Positions 34,575-43,130 of a DNA stretch of 64,000 nt are shown one piece after another. The stretch comes from Streptomyces sp. CB01580 (lineage in GTDB: Bacteria; Actinomycetota; Actinomycetes; Streptomycetales; Streptomycetaceae): the NCBI RefSeq assembly GCF_001905795.1, contig NZ_LIXJ01000028.1, positions 2,284 to 66,283 of the forward strand, written 5' to 3'. The position numbers and the translations under genes are program-made. Below the pieces are notes generated by a model. The model saw only the letters and a list, made by a program, of their open reading frames with translations, ran no database searches and was not told where the DNA came from. Each line of letters opens with the position of its first letter. The stretch's first letter is position 1.

Positions 34575-37500
34575 TCAGAAGGTGAAGTCCGGTAGGTGCG
34601 TGCCTGCCCGGGGTTCGGTCGGCGAGTCCAGCAGCTCGAACAGGTCGCCGGTGAACCCGCCCCGAGCGATGCGCTCGAGGATGCCGCGATAGTCGTCGAG
34701 CCACTGACGGACCGTGTCCTCGCGGAACAGGGCCGTGGAGAACTCCAGCGCCGCCTGCAGTTCGTCCCCGTACTCGACCCAGCCGAGATTGAGCGCGAAC
34801 TTGGCGCCGTCCGGCTCGATCTCCAGGAGTTTCACGGCGGGCCCGTCGGCGCCGATCCGGCGCAGCGGGTGGAAGCCGCTCTGGAAGTCGAACATGGTGT
34901 CAGCGGCGGTCTGCCCGGCGAGACCGGCCAGACGCAGTACCTGGTCGGTGGGCAGGTACCGGTGGGCCTGAGCGCGCAGGGAAGACTCGCGTACCGTACG
35001 CAGCAGTGCGGAGAACGGCTCCTGCGGACCCAGCTCCACCCGTACGAGGAGGGTGTTCACGAAGCAGCCGAGGATGTCCTCGTCCTCGGGGCCGCGGGCA
35101 GCGACCGGCGTCGCCACACAGATGTCCCGTGCCGCGGTGACCTTCCACAGCAGGGCCGACCAGGCGGCGAGCAGCAGCATGTGGAGTGTCACCCGTTCCC
35201 GGGCGGCCAGTTCGCGCAGTCCTGCGAGGGTGTCCTGGCCGATGCTCAGCGGGAGGCTGGCGCCGGCGAGCGCCGATGCGTCGCGCTCGTCGCTCGTGCT
35301 GTCCCGGGGCAGCTCCATCGGCCGTACGCCGCTCAAGTAGTCGGCCCAGAAGGCGGACAGCTCGGCCCTGCGCGGCCCGGCGAGCAGCGCGCGCTGTTCC
35401 TCGGCGTAGTCGAGATAGCTGCGGTCGGACGCCGGGAGGTCCGCGTCGCGGCCCAGGTCTTCCAAAAGGATCTGCCAGGACCAGCCGTCGAAGAACAGGT
35501 GGTGGAAGAGCAGCACCAGGATCTGCCGCGGGCGGCCCGCGCCGGTGACCGTCAGCAGGTGGTACCGGGCCGGTGGACGGCCGTACGGATCGAGCGGGAC
35601 CCGTACCAGCGCGCAGATCTCCTGAGTCAGTGCGTCCTCGTCGGCGGCACGGCTGGTGTGCCGCTCCAGCCTCACGGGGCCCGGTTCGGCGTCGTGCACC
35701 ACCTGTTCCACCGTCCCGTCGGCGGTCTCCCGGAGCGAGCAGCGCAGCATGGGGTGGCGGCGCCGGATCCTGCCGAGACGGACAGCCAGGTCCTCCGGGT
35801 CGGCCGGATCCACCAGTTCGAGGACGACGGGCACGGTGTACGCCGCCGAGTCCGGGGCCAGCCGTTCGGCCGCCCAGATAGCGGTCTGCTGGCCTGACAG
35901 CGCGGCACGGGTGCGGGCGGAACGGCCGGTGCCCGCGGCGCGGGTTGTTTCCGTGGCTTGCATGTCTGTGGCCGTGGGGGCCTGTGCGGGGGAGGCAGCC
36001 TCGGGCGCGGAATCGGCGACGAAGTCCGCGAACTCGCCCACCGTCGGCCGGTCGAAGAGGTCGAGCACTTCCAGTGCGGTACCCAGGCGGGCGTTGAGCC
36101 GCGTCACCAGCTGGGTGCCGTTGATGGAATTGCCGCCGAAGTCGAAGAAGTCGTCGTCGGGGGCGAACTGCTGCTCTCCGAGCACCTCGCGTGCGACGCT
36201 CAGCACCAGGTCGGCGACGCCGACCGGCCCGTGCTCGGGCTGGGGCTGGGCCGAAGCGACGCGGCCGCTCGCTTCGCCCTCCTCGCGCGTCCGGGGCCAG
36301 CACGGCGCCTCCTGGAACGGGGCCGCGGGCAGTTCCAGGCGTCGTTGTGGCGGTCCGGCCAGGCCCCGCGTCCAGTCGAGGGTATGGCCGTGCAGGTGGA
36401 GACGGGCGACCGAGCGGGTGAAGTCCGTCGGCTGGGCCGGCGGGGCGATGGCTGTGTGCAGTGCGCTGCCGGTACCGGCAGCAACCAGAAGCGGTTCCCC
36501 GTCCATTGCCTGCAGTGCGGTCCGCAGCGTGTCGCCGTCCACGGGCGCAGCCGACCGTTCCCGTTCCTGCGCCGCGTCCAAGGCGTCGCGCAGACTGCTC
36601 TCGCCTCGGGCCCAACGGGCAGCCGCGCTGCCCGCGCCGTGCGCAAGCAGGGTGGTGACGGGGACGCCGAGATCGGCCAGCGCCGCGGCGCTGCCCGCGC
36701 CGTGCAGCACAGCGAGTTCGGCCGGGGTCCAGTGCGCCGTGGCACCGGGCTGCCTGCCCGTCTGCCGTGCAATCTCCCGCGCCTCGGTGAGCACGCGGGC
36801 GAAACCCGCGTACACCTCGGCCAGCGCCTCCAGTTCGGCAAGGCCGGCCGTGCCGGTGCCGCCGAGCACGAGCGCCACGGACAGCCCTTCGCGCGGCGGA
36901 AGAGGCATCCGCAGCGCGCTGTCGAGCTGCCGCAACAGTTCGGGGCCGTCGACGGCGGCGGCCGCCCAGCGGTGCGGGAAGTGTTCCCGGCCCCAGGCGA
37001 GCACGGCACCGGCCGCCTCGATGTCGAAGCCATGGGGGTCGGCGGCGACCAGGGAACGCAGTTCGTGCAGCTGGGTGCGCAGGCCCGTTTCGTCGTGCGC
37101 CGACAGGACCACGGGACGGGCCGTCGCCGCCCGCCCGAGCGCGGGGGCGGTCCTGGGGCCTTCCTCGACCACGAGGTGGACGTTGGTGCCGCTCAGACCG
37201 AAGCCACTGATGCCGGCCCGCCGAGGGCCGTGGGTCGCGGGCCACGAAGTGCGCTCCGCGACCACCCGGACCGGTGAACCCTCCAGTCCCAGCAGCGGGT
37301 TGGGCCGCGAGAAGTGCGCGGTGGGGAAGAGCTCCCCGGCCCGGAACTGGGCCAGGATGCGCACCAGCCCGGACAGCCCCGCCAGTGCCGCGAGATGGCC
37401 GAAGTTGGCCTTGGCCGAGGAGACAGGCAGCTCGGTGCTCCGCCCCGCCAGGGCGTCGGTGAGCCCCTGCACCTCGATGGGATCCCCGATGCGTGTGCCC

Positions 37501-38432
37501 GTGCCATGCGCCTCGACGTATCCCAGTGACCGAGGGTCGACACCGGCGTCCTGCCACGCCTGCCGGATGACATCGGCCTGTGCCACGGGGCTGGGGGCGG
37601 TGATCCCGTTGCTGCGGGCCGCGTCGGAGTTCATCGCACTGCCCAGGATCACGGCGTGGATGTGGTCGCCGTCCCGTTCGGCGTCCGCCAGCCGCTTGAG
37701 CAGCACGAACCCGCCGCCCTCGCCGAACCCCACGCCGTCGGCGGCCTCGTCGAAGGATCTGCTGCGGTCGGTGGGGGAATCCACGCCGAGGCCTTCGCCC
37801 GCGTCCTGACGGTGCGGGACGGGGCCCAGCACCATCTCGCACCCGCCGACGAGCGCCGCTTCGCACTCGCCGTGCGCCAGGGCGGCGCGCGCCTGGTGCA
37901 GGGCCGCGAGGAAGGACGAGCACGCGGTGTCGACGCTCAGTACGGCGCCGCGCAGGTCGAGGTGGTAGGCGATCCGGCCTGCCGCCAGGGCCTGCAGACT
38001 GCCCGAGAAGGCGAGGCCGTTGTTCCGGTCCGCGGGGTCCAGCAGGTCGTACAGGCACGGCTGCGGTCCGCCGTTCGCCGCGACGAACACGCCGACCCTG
38101 CCGCCGCGCAGTTCGGCGGGCGCATAGCCCGCGTTGGACACAGCCTGGACGGCCAGCCGCAGCATCCGGCGCTGCCGAGGGTCGATCAGCTCGGCCTCGG
38201 TGCGCGAGAGCCCGAAGTAGCGGTGGTCGAAGCCCGCGATGTCGTCGAGCCAGCCGCCCTCGCGAGCGTTGTCGGGGATACGCACCCGCGTCGTGGCGGC
38301 ACGCTCCTTCGGCATCGGGCGCACGAGGTCGCGGCCCTCGCGGAAGATGTCGATGGCCTCCGCCCAGTTCGAGCAGCCGGGGAGCTCGAACGCGATGCCG
38401 GTCAGGGCGATCCGTGTGTCGGCGACGGTCAC
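34575..38432 (-). CDS. PKS-NRPS hybrid: KS, vestigial AT, ACP, C domain
   Basis: The GTG at 38432 overlaps the A-T gene stop (GTGA). The 1285-residue protein has a KS domain (1-425) with the full triad: Cys171 in VDTACSSFL, His309 in EAHGTGT and His346 in ANFGHLAAL. Residues 440-715 align to an acyltransferase region reduced to about 150 recognisable residues: LVLGGTGTAG replaces the GQG motif and AHGAG (597-601) replaces GHSxG, so the catalytic Ser is absent. An AT-to-ACP linker (LELPAAPFQEAPCWP) remains. The carrier domain has FFDFGGNSI (Ser769), and the C domain has HHLFFDGWSW (His978, Asp982). It extends the Asp starter with a malonate unit loaded in trans, then condenses with the next amino acid. 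No KR, DH or ER is present. Confidence 0.92.
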   Translation of the reverse strand: MTVADTRIALTGIAFELPGCSNWAEAIDIFREGRDLVRPMPKERAATTRVRIPDNAREGGWLDDIAGFDHRYFGLSRTEAELIDPRQRRMLRLAVQAVSNAGYAPAELRGGRVGVFVAANGGPQPCLYDLLDPADRNNGLAFSGSLQALAAGRIAYHLDLRGAVLSVDTACSSFLAALHQARAALAHGECEAALVGGCEMVLGPVPHRQDAGEGLGVDSPTDRSRSFDEAADGVGFGEGGGFVLLKRLADAERDGDHIHAVILGSAMNSDAARSNGITAPSPVAQADVIRQAWQDAGVDPRSLGYVEAHGTGTRIGDPIEVQGLTDALAGRSTELPVSSAKANFGHLAALAGLSGLVRILAQFRAGELFPTAHFSRPNPLLGLEGSPVRVVAERTSWPATHGPRRAGISGFGLSGTNVHLVVEEGPRTAPALGRAATARPVVLSAHDETGLRTQLHELRSLVAADPHGFDIEAAGAVLAWGREHFPHRWAAAAVDGPELLRQLDSALRMPLPPREGLSVALVLGGTGTAGLAELEALAEVYAGFARVLTEAREIARQTGRQPGATAHWTPAELAVLHGAGSAAALADLGVPVTTLLAHGAGSAAARWARGESSLRDALDAAQERERSAAPVDGDTLRTALQAMDGEPLLVAAGTGSALHTAIAPPAQPTDFTRSVARLHLHGHTLDWTRGLAGPPQRRLELPAAPFQEAPCWPRTREEGEASGRVASAQPQPEHGPVGVADLVLSVAREVLGEQQFAPDDDFFDFGGNSINGTQLVTRLNARLGTALEVLDLFDRPTVGEFADFVADSAPEAASPAQAPTATDMQATETTRAAGTGRSARTRAALSGQQTAIWAAERLAPDSAAYTVPVVLELVDPADPEDLAVRLGRIRRRHPMLRCSLRETADGTVEQVVHDAEPGPVRLERHTSRAADEDALTQEICALVRVPLDPYGRPPARYHLLTVTGAGRPRQILVLLFHHLFFDGWSWQILLEDLGRDADLPASDRSYLDYAEEQRALLAGPRRAELSAFWADYLSGVRPMELPRDSTSDERDASALAGASLPLSIGQDTLAGLRELAARERVTLHMLLLAAWSALLWKVTAARDICVATPVAARGPEDEDILGCFVNTLLVRVELGPQEPFSALLRTVRESSLRAQAHRYLPTDQVLRLAGLAGQTAADTMFDFQSGFHPLRRIGADGPAVKLLEIEPDGAKFALNLGWVEYGDELQAALEFSTALFREDTVRQWLDDYRGILERIARGGFTGDLFELLDSPTEPRAGTHLPDFTF

Positions 38433-40213
38433 AGCTCCACCACCGTCATCCCGCCCGTGGCCACCGGTGATTCGGCCGCTTCTCCGTCCAGGGCCGCGGC
38501 CAGTCCGGCGATCGTCGGGTGCGCGAACAGTCTCCCGATGGTCAGATCGGGAAAGGTCCTGCGCAGGCGGCCGAAGACCATCAGCGACTTGAAGGAGTCA
38601 CCGCCGATCTCCAGGAACTTTTCGTCGCGGCCGACCTGTTCGCGCCCCAGGACCGCACACCAGATCTCGGCGATGAGGCGTTCCGTCGCGGTGTGGGCGG
38701 CCCGGTCGTCGTCCGGGGCGCCCACGGCCCCGGGGCGGGCGACAAGGCCGCGCAGCGCTTCAGAGTCGATCTTGCCATTGGCGGTCAGGGGCAAGTGCTC
38801 GACGCAGTGGATCCTGCTGGGCACCAGCCCCGCGGGGAGCTCCCCGTGAAGCTCTCCGGACAGCTCCTCGGCGGAGGAGTCCGCGACCACGTAGGCCACG
38901 AGTTCGGTCGCCGCCTCGGACGTGCTCTGCTCCCCGGTCACCCATGCCTGGCGCACCCGGGGCAGGTCCAGGAGGGCGGATTCGACCTCTCCCGGCTCCA
39001 CGCGGTGGCCGCGTACTTTCACCTGCCGGTCGGCGCGGCCGAGGAAGACGTATGCGCCGTTCTCGTCCATGCGCACCACGTCGTCGGTGCGGTACATGCG
39101 TCCCCAGGCCGTCCGGGGGAACTTCTCCGCGGTGAGTTCGGCGTCCCCGCGATAGCCGCGGGCCACGCAGTCGCCGCCGACGTGCAGAACGCCTTCCTCG
39201 CCATGAGCGGCCTCGCGCCCGTCCGGGCCGAGTACGCGCGCCGAGACTCCGTCGAGGGGGGTTCCCACGGGTATGTGGAGGCCGTCGGCGTCGTCGGCCG
39301 TCACGCGATGCATCAGGACGCCGATGGTCGTCTCCGTGGGGCCGTAGTGGTTGAACACGGCCAGGCCCGGGCGTACGGCCCGGACGTCCTTGACGAGGGA
39401 TGGGGACAGCCGCTCGCCGCCCAGGACGAGAAGCCTGCGGGGCAGCAGACCCGCGAGATCTCCCTCGGCGGCCAGCGCCGACAGGTGGGAGGGGGTGAAC
39501 TTCGCGCAGTCCACCGGATGTTCACGCAGTTCGGCCGCCAAGCGCGGCGGGTCCAGGGTGAGTTCCCTGTCGAGGATGTCGAGGCGAGCTCCGGTGGCGA
39601 GCGCCGCGTACACACAGGTGTTGCCCAGGTCGGAGGCGGGCGTGGTGAGCGTTGCGTAACTCGCGGGATCCTCCGGTGCCACCCGCGCGAGGAATCCCGC
39701 CGTGTAGCGGATCAGGGACCGGTGCTCGACCTCGACGGCTTTGGGGTGTCCCGTGGTTCCCGAGGTGAATACGAGATAGGCGCGGTCGTCCGGCGCCACG
39801 TCCGTCAGGAGCGCGTACGGGGCGGGAACCATGTCGGACGAGGCGACCACGGTACGTCCCGTGCGAGCCGCAGTCGCCGTGTTGTGGTCATCCGCGATCA
39901 CCCATCGCGCTCCGGACGCGTCCAGCAGCCGCTCGATCCTCGACTCGGGCTCTGTGCACTCCAGGTGGACGTAAGCGGCGCCGACCGCCCAGATCCCCAG
40001 GGCCGTCGCAGGGTGGAGCGGGGACCGTTCGAGCAGCGTGGCCACCGTGTCCCCCCGCCGGACGCCCAGACGCGACAGGCTCTGTGCCACACCGCCCGCC
40101 AACTGGGCGAAGTCCCGGTAGGACAGCTGTGTGGAGCCGTGGCGTACCGCCGGCCGGTCCGCGTGGGACACGCTGATGCCGGCGAAGGAATGCGGCAGCA
40201 TAGCCCCGCTCAC
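38429..40213 (-). CDS. NRPS loading protein: A domain (Asp-type pocket) and T domain
   Basis: The GTG at 40213 overlaps the dioxygenase stop (GTGA). The 594-residue protein begins directly with the A domain (AYLVFTSGTTGHPKA, NHYGPTETT, GVLHVGGDCVARGY, MYRTDDVVRM, GRADRQVKVRGHRVEPGE), with no C domain, so it starts the chain. The A4 region reads TPASDLGNTCVYAAL. Aligned to GrsA, the pocket is D-L-T-K-V-G-H-I-G-K, the classical aspartate code. The T domain has FLEIGGDSFKSL. The next protein begins with a KS, so Asp, probably beta-hydroxylated by the neighbouring dioxygenase while on this carrier, is passed to the polyketide module. Confidence 0.92.
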   Translation of the reverse strand: MSGAMLPHSFAGISVSHADRPAVRHGSTQLSYRDFAQLAGGVAQSLSRLGVRRGDTVATLLERSPLHPATALGIWAVGAAYVHLECTEPESRIERLLDASGARWVIADDHNTATAARTGRTVVASSDMVPAPYALLTDVAPDDRAYLVFTSGTTGHPKAVEVEHRSLIRYTAGFLARVAPEDPASYATLTTPASDLGNTCVYAALATGARLDILDRELTLDPPRLAAELREHPVDCAKFTPSHLSALAAEGDLAGLLPRRLLVLGGERLSPSLVKDVRAVRPGLAVFNHYGPTETTIGVLMHRVTADDADGLHIPVGTPLDGVSARVLGPDGREAAHGEEGVLHVGGDCVARGYRGDAELTAEKFPRTAWGRMYRTDDVVRMDENGAYVFLGRADRQVKVRGHRVEPGEVESALLDLPRVRQAWVTGEQSTSEAATELVAYVVADSSAEELSGELHGELPAGLVPSRIHCVEHLPLTANGKIDSEALRGLVARPGAVGAPDDDRAAHTATERLIAEIWCAVLGREQVGRDEKFLEIGGDSFKSLMVFGRLRRTFPDLTIGRLFAHPTIAGLAAALDGEAAESPVATGGMTVVEL

Positions 40214-41172
40214 TGAAGCCCCCCCTTGTTCTTATGCGCATAGGCCGATTCCATGGCACCCGTCATGGCCACGCATACACGGCGGTTTCCGTGGAACGGT
40301 TCCCGGCCGTGGGCCACGGAAAGGTTGTCCACCACGAGTACGTCGTGGGCCTCCCATTTAGGGAGAATCGTTTCTGCGTCAATGGCGGATCTGATCTCCG
40401 CGAGCATCCGCTCGGGAATTTCGGAGCCATCGCCGAATTTCGCCGTACGCGGATGCCCATCGACCCCGAAGGCTGCTTCCAGGCCGGACCGGACCTCGGG
40501 GTCGAGGCTCGACGGATGAAAGAGATTGACCTGATTGAACCAGCTTTTCTCGCCCGTGCGTGGATGAGTAAGAACACCCTCCACGGTCGTTCGCGTCAAG
40601 AGGCGGTCATCGCTCAGCCAGGTGAACTCGACCCCGTCACCCTTCAGCTTCCGCTCGACCATATCGCGCTCGCCGGTCCCGAATACGTGCTGCCATGTCA
40701 AGTCGAAACCCGTATTGAAGCGCCGCTCGTACATGACGCCCTTCTCGGAGAAGGCCGCACGGATCTCCTCGGGAAGCCGGTCATGGACCCTGCGGTAGTC
40801 GGCGAGAGGCGTCTCGCCGCCCTGCTCGGCCGGTACACCGCACCAGAACCAGAGCAGCCGTGGCCAGCTGCGACGGTAGGCCATCTCGTTGTGCAGCGGA
40901 ATGCGCTGGTCGCTCGGATACTCGGTCGAGGTGAAGACCTTCCCGCCGACCTCGGAACGCGGCGTCGACGGTTCCTCGTAGTCCAGCATCTCGGGATCGG
41001 CAGCCGTCACCGAGGCCCTGAAATGATCTACGTCCGGTACAGAAAAACCCCGAAAGAGCAGGGCACCGGACTCATCGAGTCGCTTCTGTGCATTGTTCCA
41101 CTCGGAAGCCAGCCACTTATCGAGTGGCAATTCCACTGAAGATGCATGGACCGTCCACGGAAGCCTGCTCAC
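40210..41172 (-). CDS. TauD/TfdA Fe(II)/2-oxoglutarate dioxygenase, SyrP-like aspartyl beta-hydroxylase
   Basis: The GTG at 41172 follows a GAGGGG site. The 320-residue enzyme has the iron-binding HxE variant in IPLHNEMAYR (His94, Glu96), the distal His288 in NLSVAHGREPF and a downstream Arg297/298 for 2-oxoglutarate. The stretches PLHNEMAY, LLWFWCGVPAEQGGETPLAD and ALLFRGFSV follow the pattern of SyrP, which beta-hydroxylates Asp bound to an NRPS carrier in syringomycin synthesis. The gene is first in the operon and overlaps the Asp-specific A-T gene, which strongly suggests it makes beta-hydroxyaspartate on that carrier. Acting on another residue cannot be excluded. Confidence 0.9.
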   Translation of the reverse strand: MSRLPWTVHASSVELPLDKWLASEWNNAQKRLDESGALLFRGFSVPDVDHFRASVTAADPEMLDYEEPSTPRSEVGGKVFTSTEYPSDQRIPLHNEMAYRRSWPRLLWFWCGVPAEQGGETPLADYRRVHDRLPEEIRAAFSEKGVMYERRFNTGFDLTWQHVFGTGERDMVERKLKGDGVEFTWLSDDRLLTRTTVEGVLTHPRTGEKSWFNQVNLFHPSSLDPEVRSGLEAAFGVDGHPRTAKFGDGSEIPERMLAEIRSAIDAETILPKWEAHDVLVVDNLSVAHGREPFHGNRRVCVAMTGAMESAYAHKNKGGLQ

Positions 41173-41290
41173 TTAGTGAACCCCTCGATTAATCGATTGC
41201 AGCCACATGACTGCCCCGAGGGAGAGGACACCTGTGCGCATTACAGAATTGAGCACGACGAAACATCCCCCGCAGCGCGGCTCATTGCAT
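41173..41290 (-). promoter_or_regulatory. candidate promoter/operator region of the NRPS-PKS operon
   Basis: This stretch is visibly less GC-rich than its surroundings. It contains a perfect 10-bp palindrome CGATTAATCG (41186-41195) with the overlapping palindrome AATCGATT (41191-41198), close to the GTG start of the first gene. No clear -10/-35 pair can be assigned by eye and no pathway-specific regulator gene is present in the cluster. Confidence 0.35.
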
Positions 41291-41809
41291 GATCTGCATA
41301 CCCGACCACTCTAAAGTCGATCGATCCGCACAGGACGCTACCCTAAGATCAGCAGGCTGAAAAGGACACGGTCTTGGCGTGAAGTGATCTTGGCCGGTTT
41401 CATCCGGTGAGGGCTGCGATGTTTCTTTGGCCGTCTTACCGGTGAAGACCAATGGCCATCGCGCGGGGCGGTTGAGCGGCACGCATTCTGGAGGCGTCCT
41501 CGCACAGGCCCGTCGCGGACGTGGTGAGGCCTGTTTCGATGCATCGCCTCGCGTGCTGCGCGCAGCGAGCCGGCCCCGTGAACCGCCGCGTGGTGGCGAG
41601 CAGCAGACAGGCCAGGACCCCGCACACCAGCACGACCCCGGGAGATCCGGGCGGCCTTCGGAGCGCGGCGAACCGCCCTGATCGCGGCTCCCACGAGAAC
41701 CATGCAGCCCGCCCCGAGGGCGCCGATGGTCCAGCACGGTGTGCGGTCCCTCATCGCGGCTGCGGCTCGGGCGAGGAATGGGCGCAGCGAGGCTCGGCTC
41801 AATGCCGCA
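41291..41809. other. intergenic stretch, possible decayed small membrane protein
   Basis: On the minus strand short hydrophobic stretches appear in different frames (WTIGALGAGCMVLVGAAIRA near 41690-41740; LVCGVLACLLLATTRRFTG near 41600). They could be parts of a frameshifted small membrane protein. There is no single supported reading frame or initiation site. Confidence 0.3.
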
Positions 41810-43021
41810 TCACTGGTGCTGCGGGTGCCAATCGAAGAGCAGGATGGTTGCGTCGTCCCGCAGTTGGTTGCGCTGGTGGTCGAGGATGGCGTGGATGAGC
41901 AGCCGCAGCACCTCGGCGGGGCGCTGGCCCGCGGCGGAGGAGCGGATGATGAAGTCAGTGAACCGGTCGAGGCCGAACTCCTGACCGTCCGCGTCGCGTG
42001 CCTCCACAACGCCGTCGGTGTAGAGCAGGACGTGATCGCCCGGTTTCAGTGTCGTCTCGTGGACCTGCCGGGCTGCCGGGGCCAGTTGACCGGCCAGGCC
42101 GATCGGGGGCTGCGGGGGGCTGTCCAGCGCCCCGTCGAGCACCCGCTCGGCACGGATCAGCAGTGGCGGAGGGTGACCGCAGTTGACCCAGTGCAGCACC
42201 CCGGTCTCCGCATCGAGCCGGCACAGCACGCCTGTGCAGAAGTGGTCGGGCAGCCACCGGGCGAGCGCCTGGTCGACGGAGTTGACGACGTCGGCCAGGT
42301 CGCCACCGCTGCGGCGGGTGTTCCGCGCCGCCGCCATGGCGACCGATGTCGTCAGGCCGGAGGCCAGATCGTGTCCCATGGAGTCGAGGATCATGGTGTG
42401 CAGCACGTTCTTGACCACGGAGTGGTCGAAGGCGTCGCCTGCGACGTCGTACGCCGGTTCCAGGACCGCGGTCGAGACGCACCTGCTGCTGCCGACGGTG
42501 CGGGGTGGCAGGAAGGCCCGCAGCATCTCGGCGGGCAACCGCATGGTCGCGGTGCGGATGCGGGCGGCGAGCCAGTCGCTGTAGGCGCGCTTGGAGGTGA
42601 TCAGCATGGCGAACAGATGGGCCAGCATCCGGCTGCGACGCATACGCACCCCGTCGAGCGAGACGGCCCGCACCGCCAGCACGCCCAGCCGCTCCGCACC
42701 GTCGACCAGAGGCATCCAGACGATCACGCCGTCGTCGGCGTCGGCCACTCGCGGGGAGACGGTTCGGTACGCCCACCCGGCCAACGAGCCGTCCACCGGC
42801 AGCGGCTCCAAGGCCTCGTCGAGTGGGATGAGCAGCCGTTGTTGGAGGTCCACGAGGTAGATCAGCGCGGTGTCCAGGCCGAGGGCCGAAGCGCACCGGT
42901 TCGCCAGGGCGGACAGTTCGAACGGCAGGGCCGTCTGCGCCTCGGTGATCAGTTCTTCCAGCTGACTCTCGTCAACGGCGGCGTCGGGACCGGCGGACGT
43001 GTGCGGCGGTGGGTCTGACAC
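41810..43021 (-). CDS. PP2C/SpoIIE-type serine/threonine phosphatase with N-terminal GAF-like domain
   Basis: The GTG at 43021 is preferred because GGAAGGGG lies 8 bases upstream; frames from 43081 or 43030 lack proper spacing. The 403-residue protein has a GAF-like sensor part (about residues 20-155; LITEAQTALPFELSALANRC, GVIVWMPLVDGAERLGVLAV). The SpoIIE/RsbU phosphatase domain (about 185-400) has EPAYDVAGDAFDHS, LDSMGHDLASGLTTSVAM, VNCGHPPPLLI, LLYTDGVVEARD and LRDDATILL. The Asp residues for metal binding (AGDAF, SMGHD, YTDGV, DDAT) are present. Such proteins usually dephosphorylate anti-anti-sigma factors. No partner gene is adjacent. Confidence 0.9.
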   Translation of the reverse strand: MSDPPPHTSAGPDAAVDESQLEELITEAQTALPFELSALANRCASALGLDTALIYLVDLQQRLLIPLDEALEPLPVDGSLAGWAYRTVSPRVADADDGVIVWMPLVDGAERLGVLAVRAVSLDGVRMRRSRMLAHLFAMLITSKRAYSDWLAARIRTATMRLPAEMLRAFLPPRTVGSSRCVSTAVLEPAYDVAGDAFDHSVVKNVLHTMILDSMGHDLASGLTTSVAMAAARNTRRSGGDLADVVNSVDQALARWLPDHFCTGVLCRLDAETGVLHWVNCGHPPPLLIRAERVLDGALDSPPQPPIGLAGQLAPAARQVHETTLKPGDHVLLYTDGVVEARDADGQEFGLDRFTDFIIRSSAAGQRPAEVLRLLIHAILDHQRNQLRDDATILLFDWHPQHQ

Positions 43022-43130
43022 GGGGATCACCCCTTCCGCGCCCAGTCTCACACCAGTCCCGACCTCTCTCACGTCAGGCACGATCGCGCCAGGTGCGGCC
43101 GCGGCGAAGGCTGTTCCGTGTCACCGAGGG

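Larger units (their letters stand above)
17317..41172 (-). other. hybrid NRPS-PKS biosynthetic gene cluster, intact operon core
   Basis: Thirteen minus-strand genes run from 41172 to 17317. Most are joined by stop-start overlaps (GTGA at 40213/40210, 38432/38429 and 18423/18420; ATGA at 29518/29515 and 26157/26154; TGATG at 27781-27777) or short gaps. The two largest gaps (77 bp at 34498-34574 and 261 bp at 19698-19958) could hold internal promoters. The line comprises loading (Asp A-T), PKS extension, two further amino-acid modules, in trans hydroxylase, SDR, type II thioesterase, MbtH-like helper and a dedicated exporter. None of these genes shows a frameshift, in contrast to the debris on its left. 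Confidence 0.85.

Noticed and set aside
30391..34692. Plus-strand open frame of 1433 codons
   Set aside because: Antisense to the A-T-E-E' gene; no motifs and biased composition.
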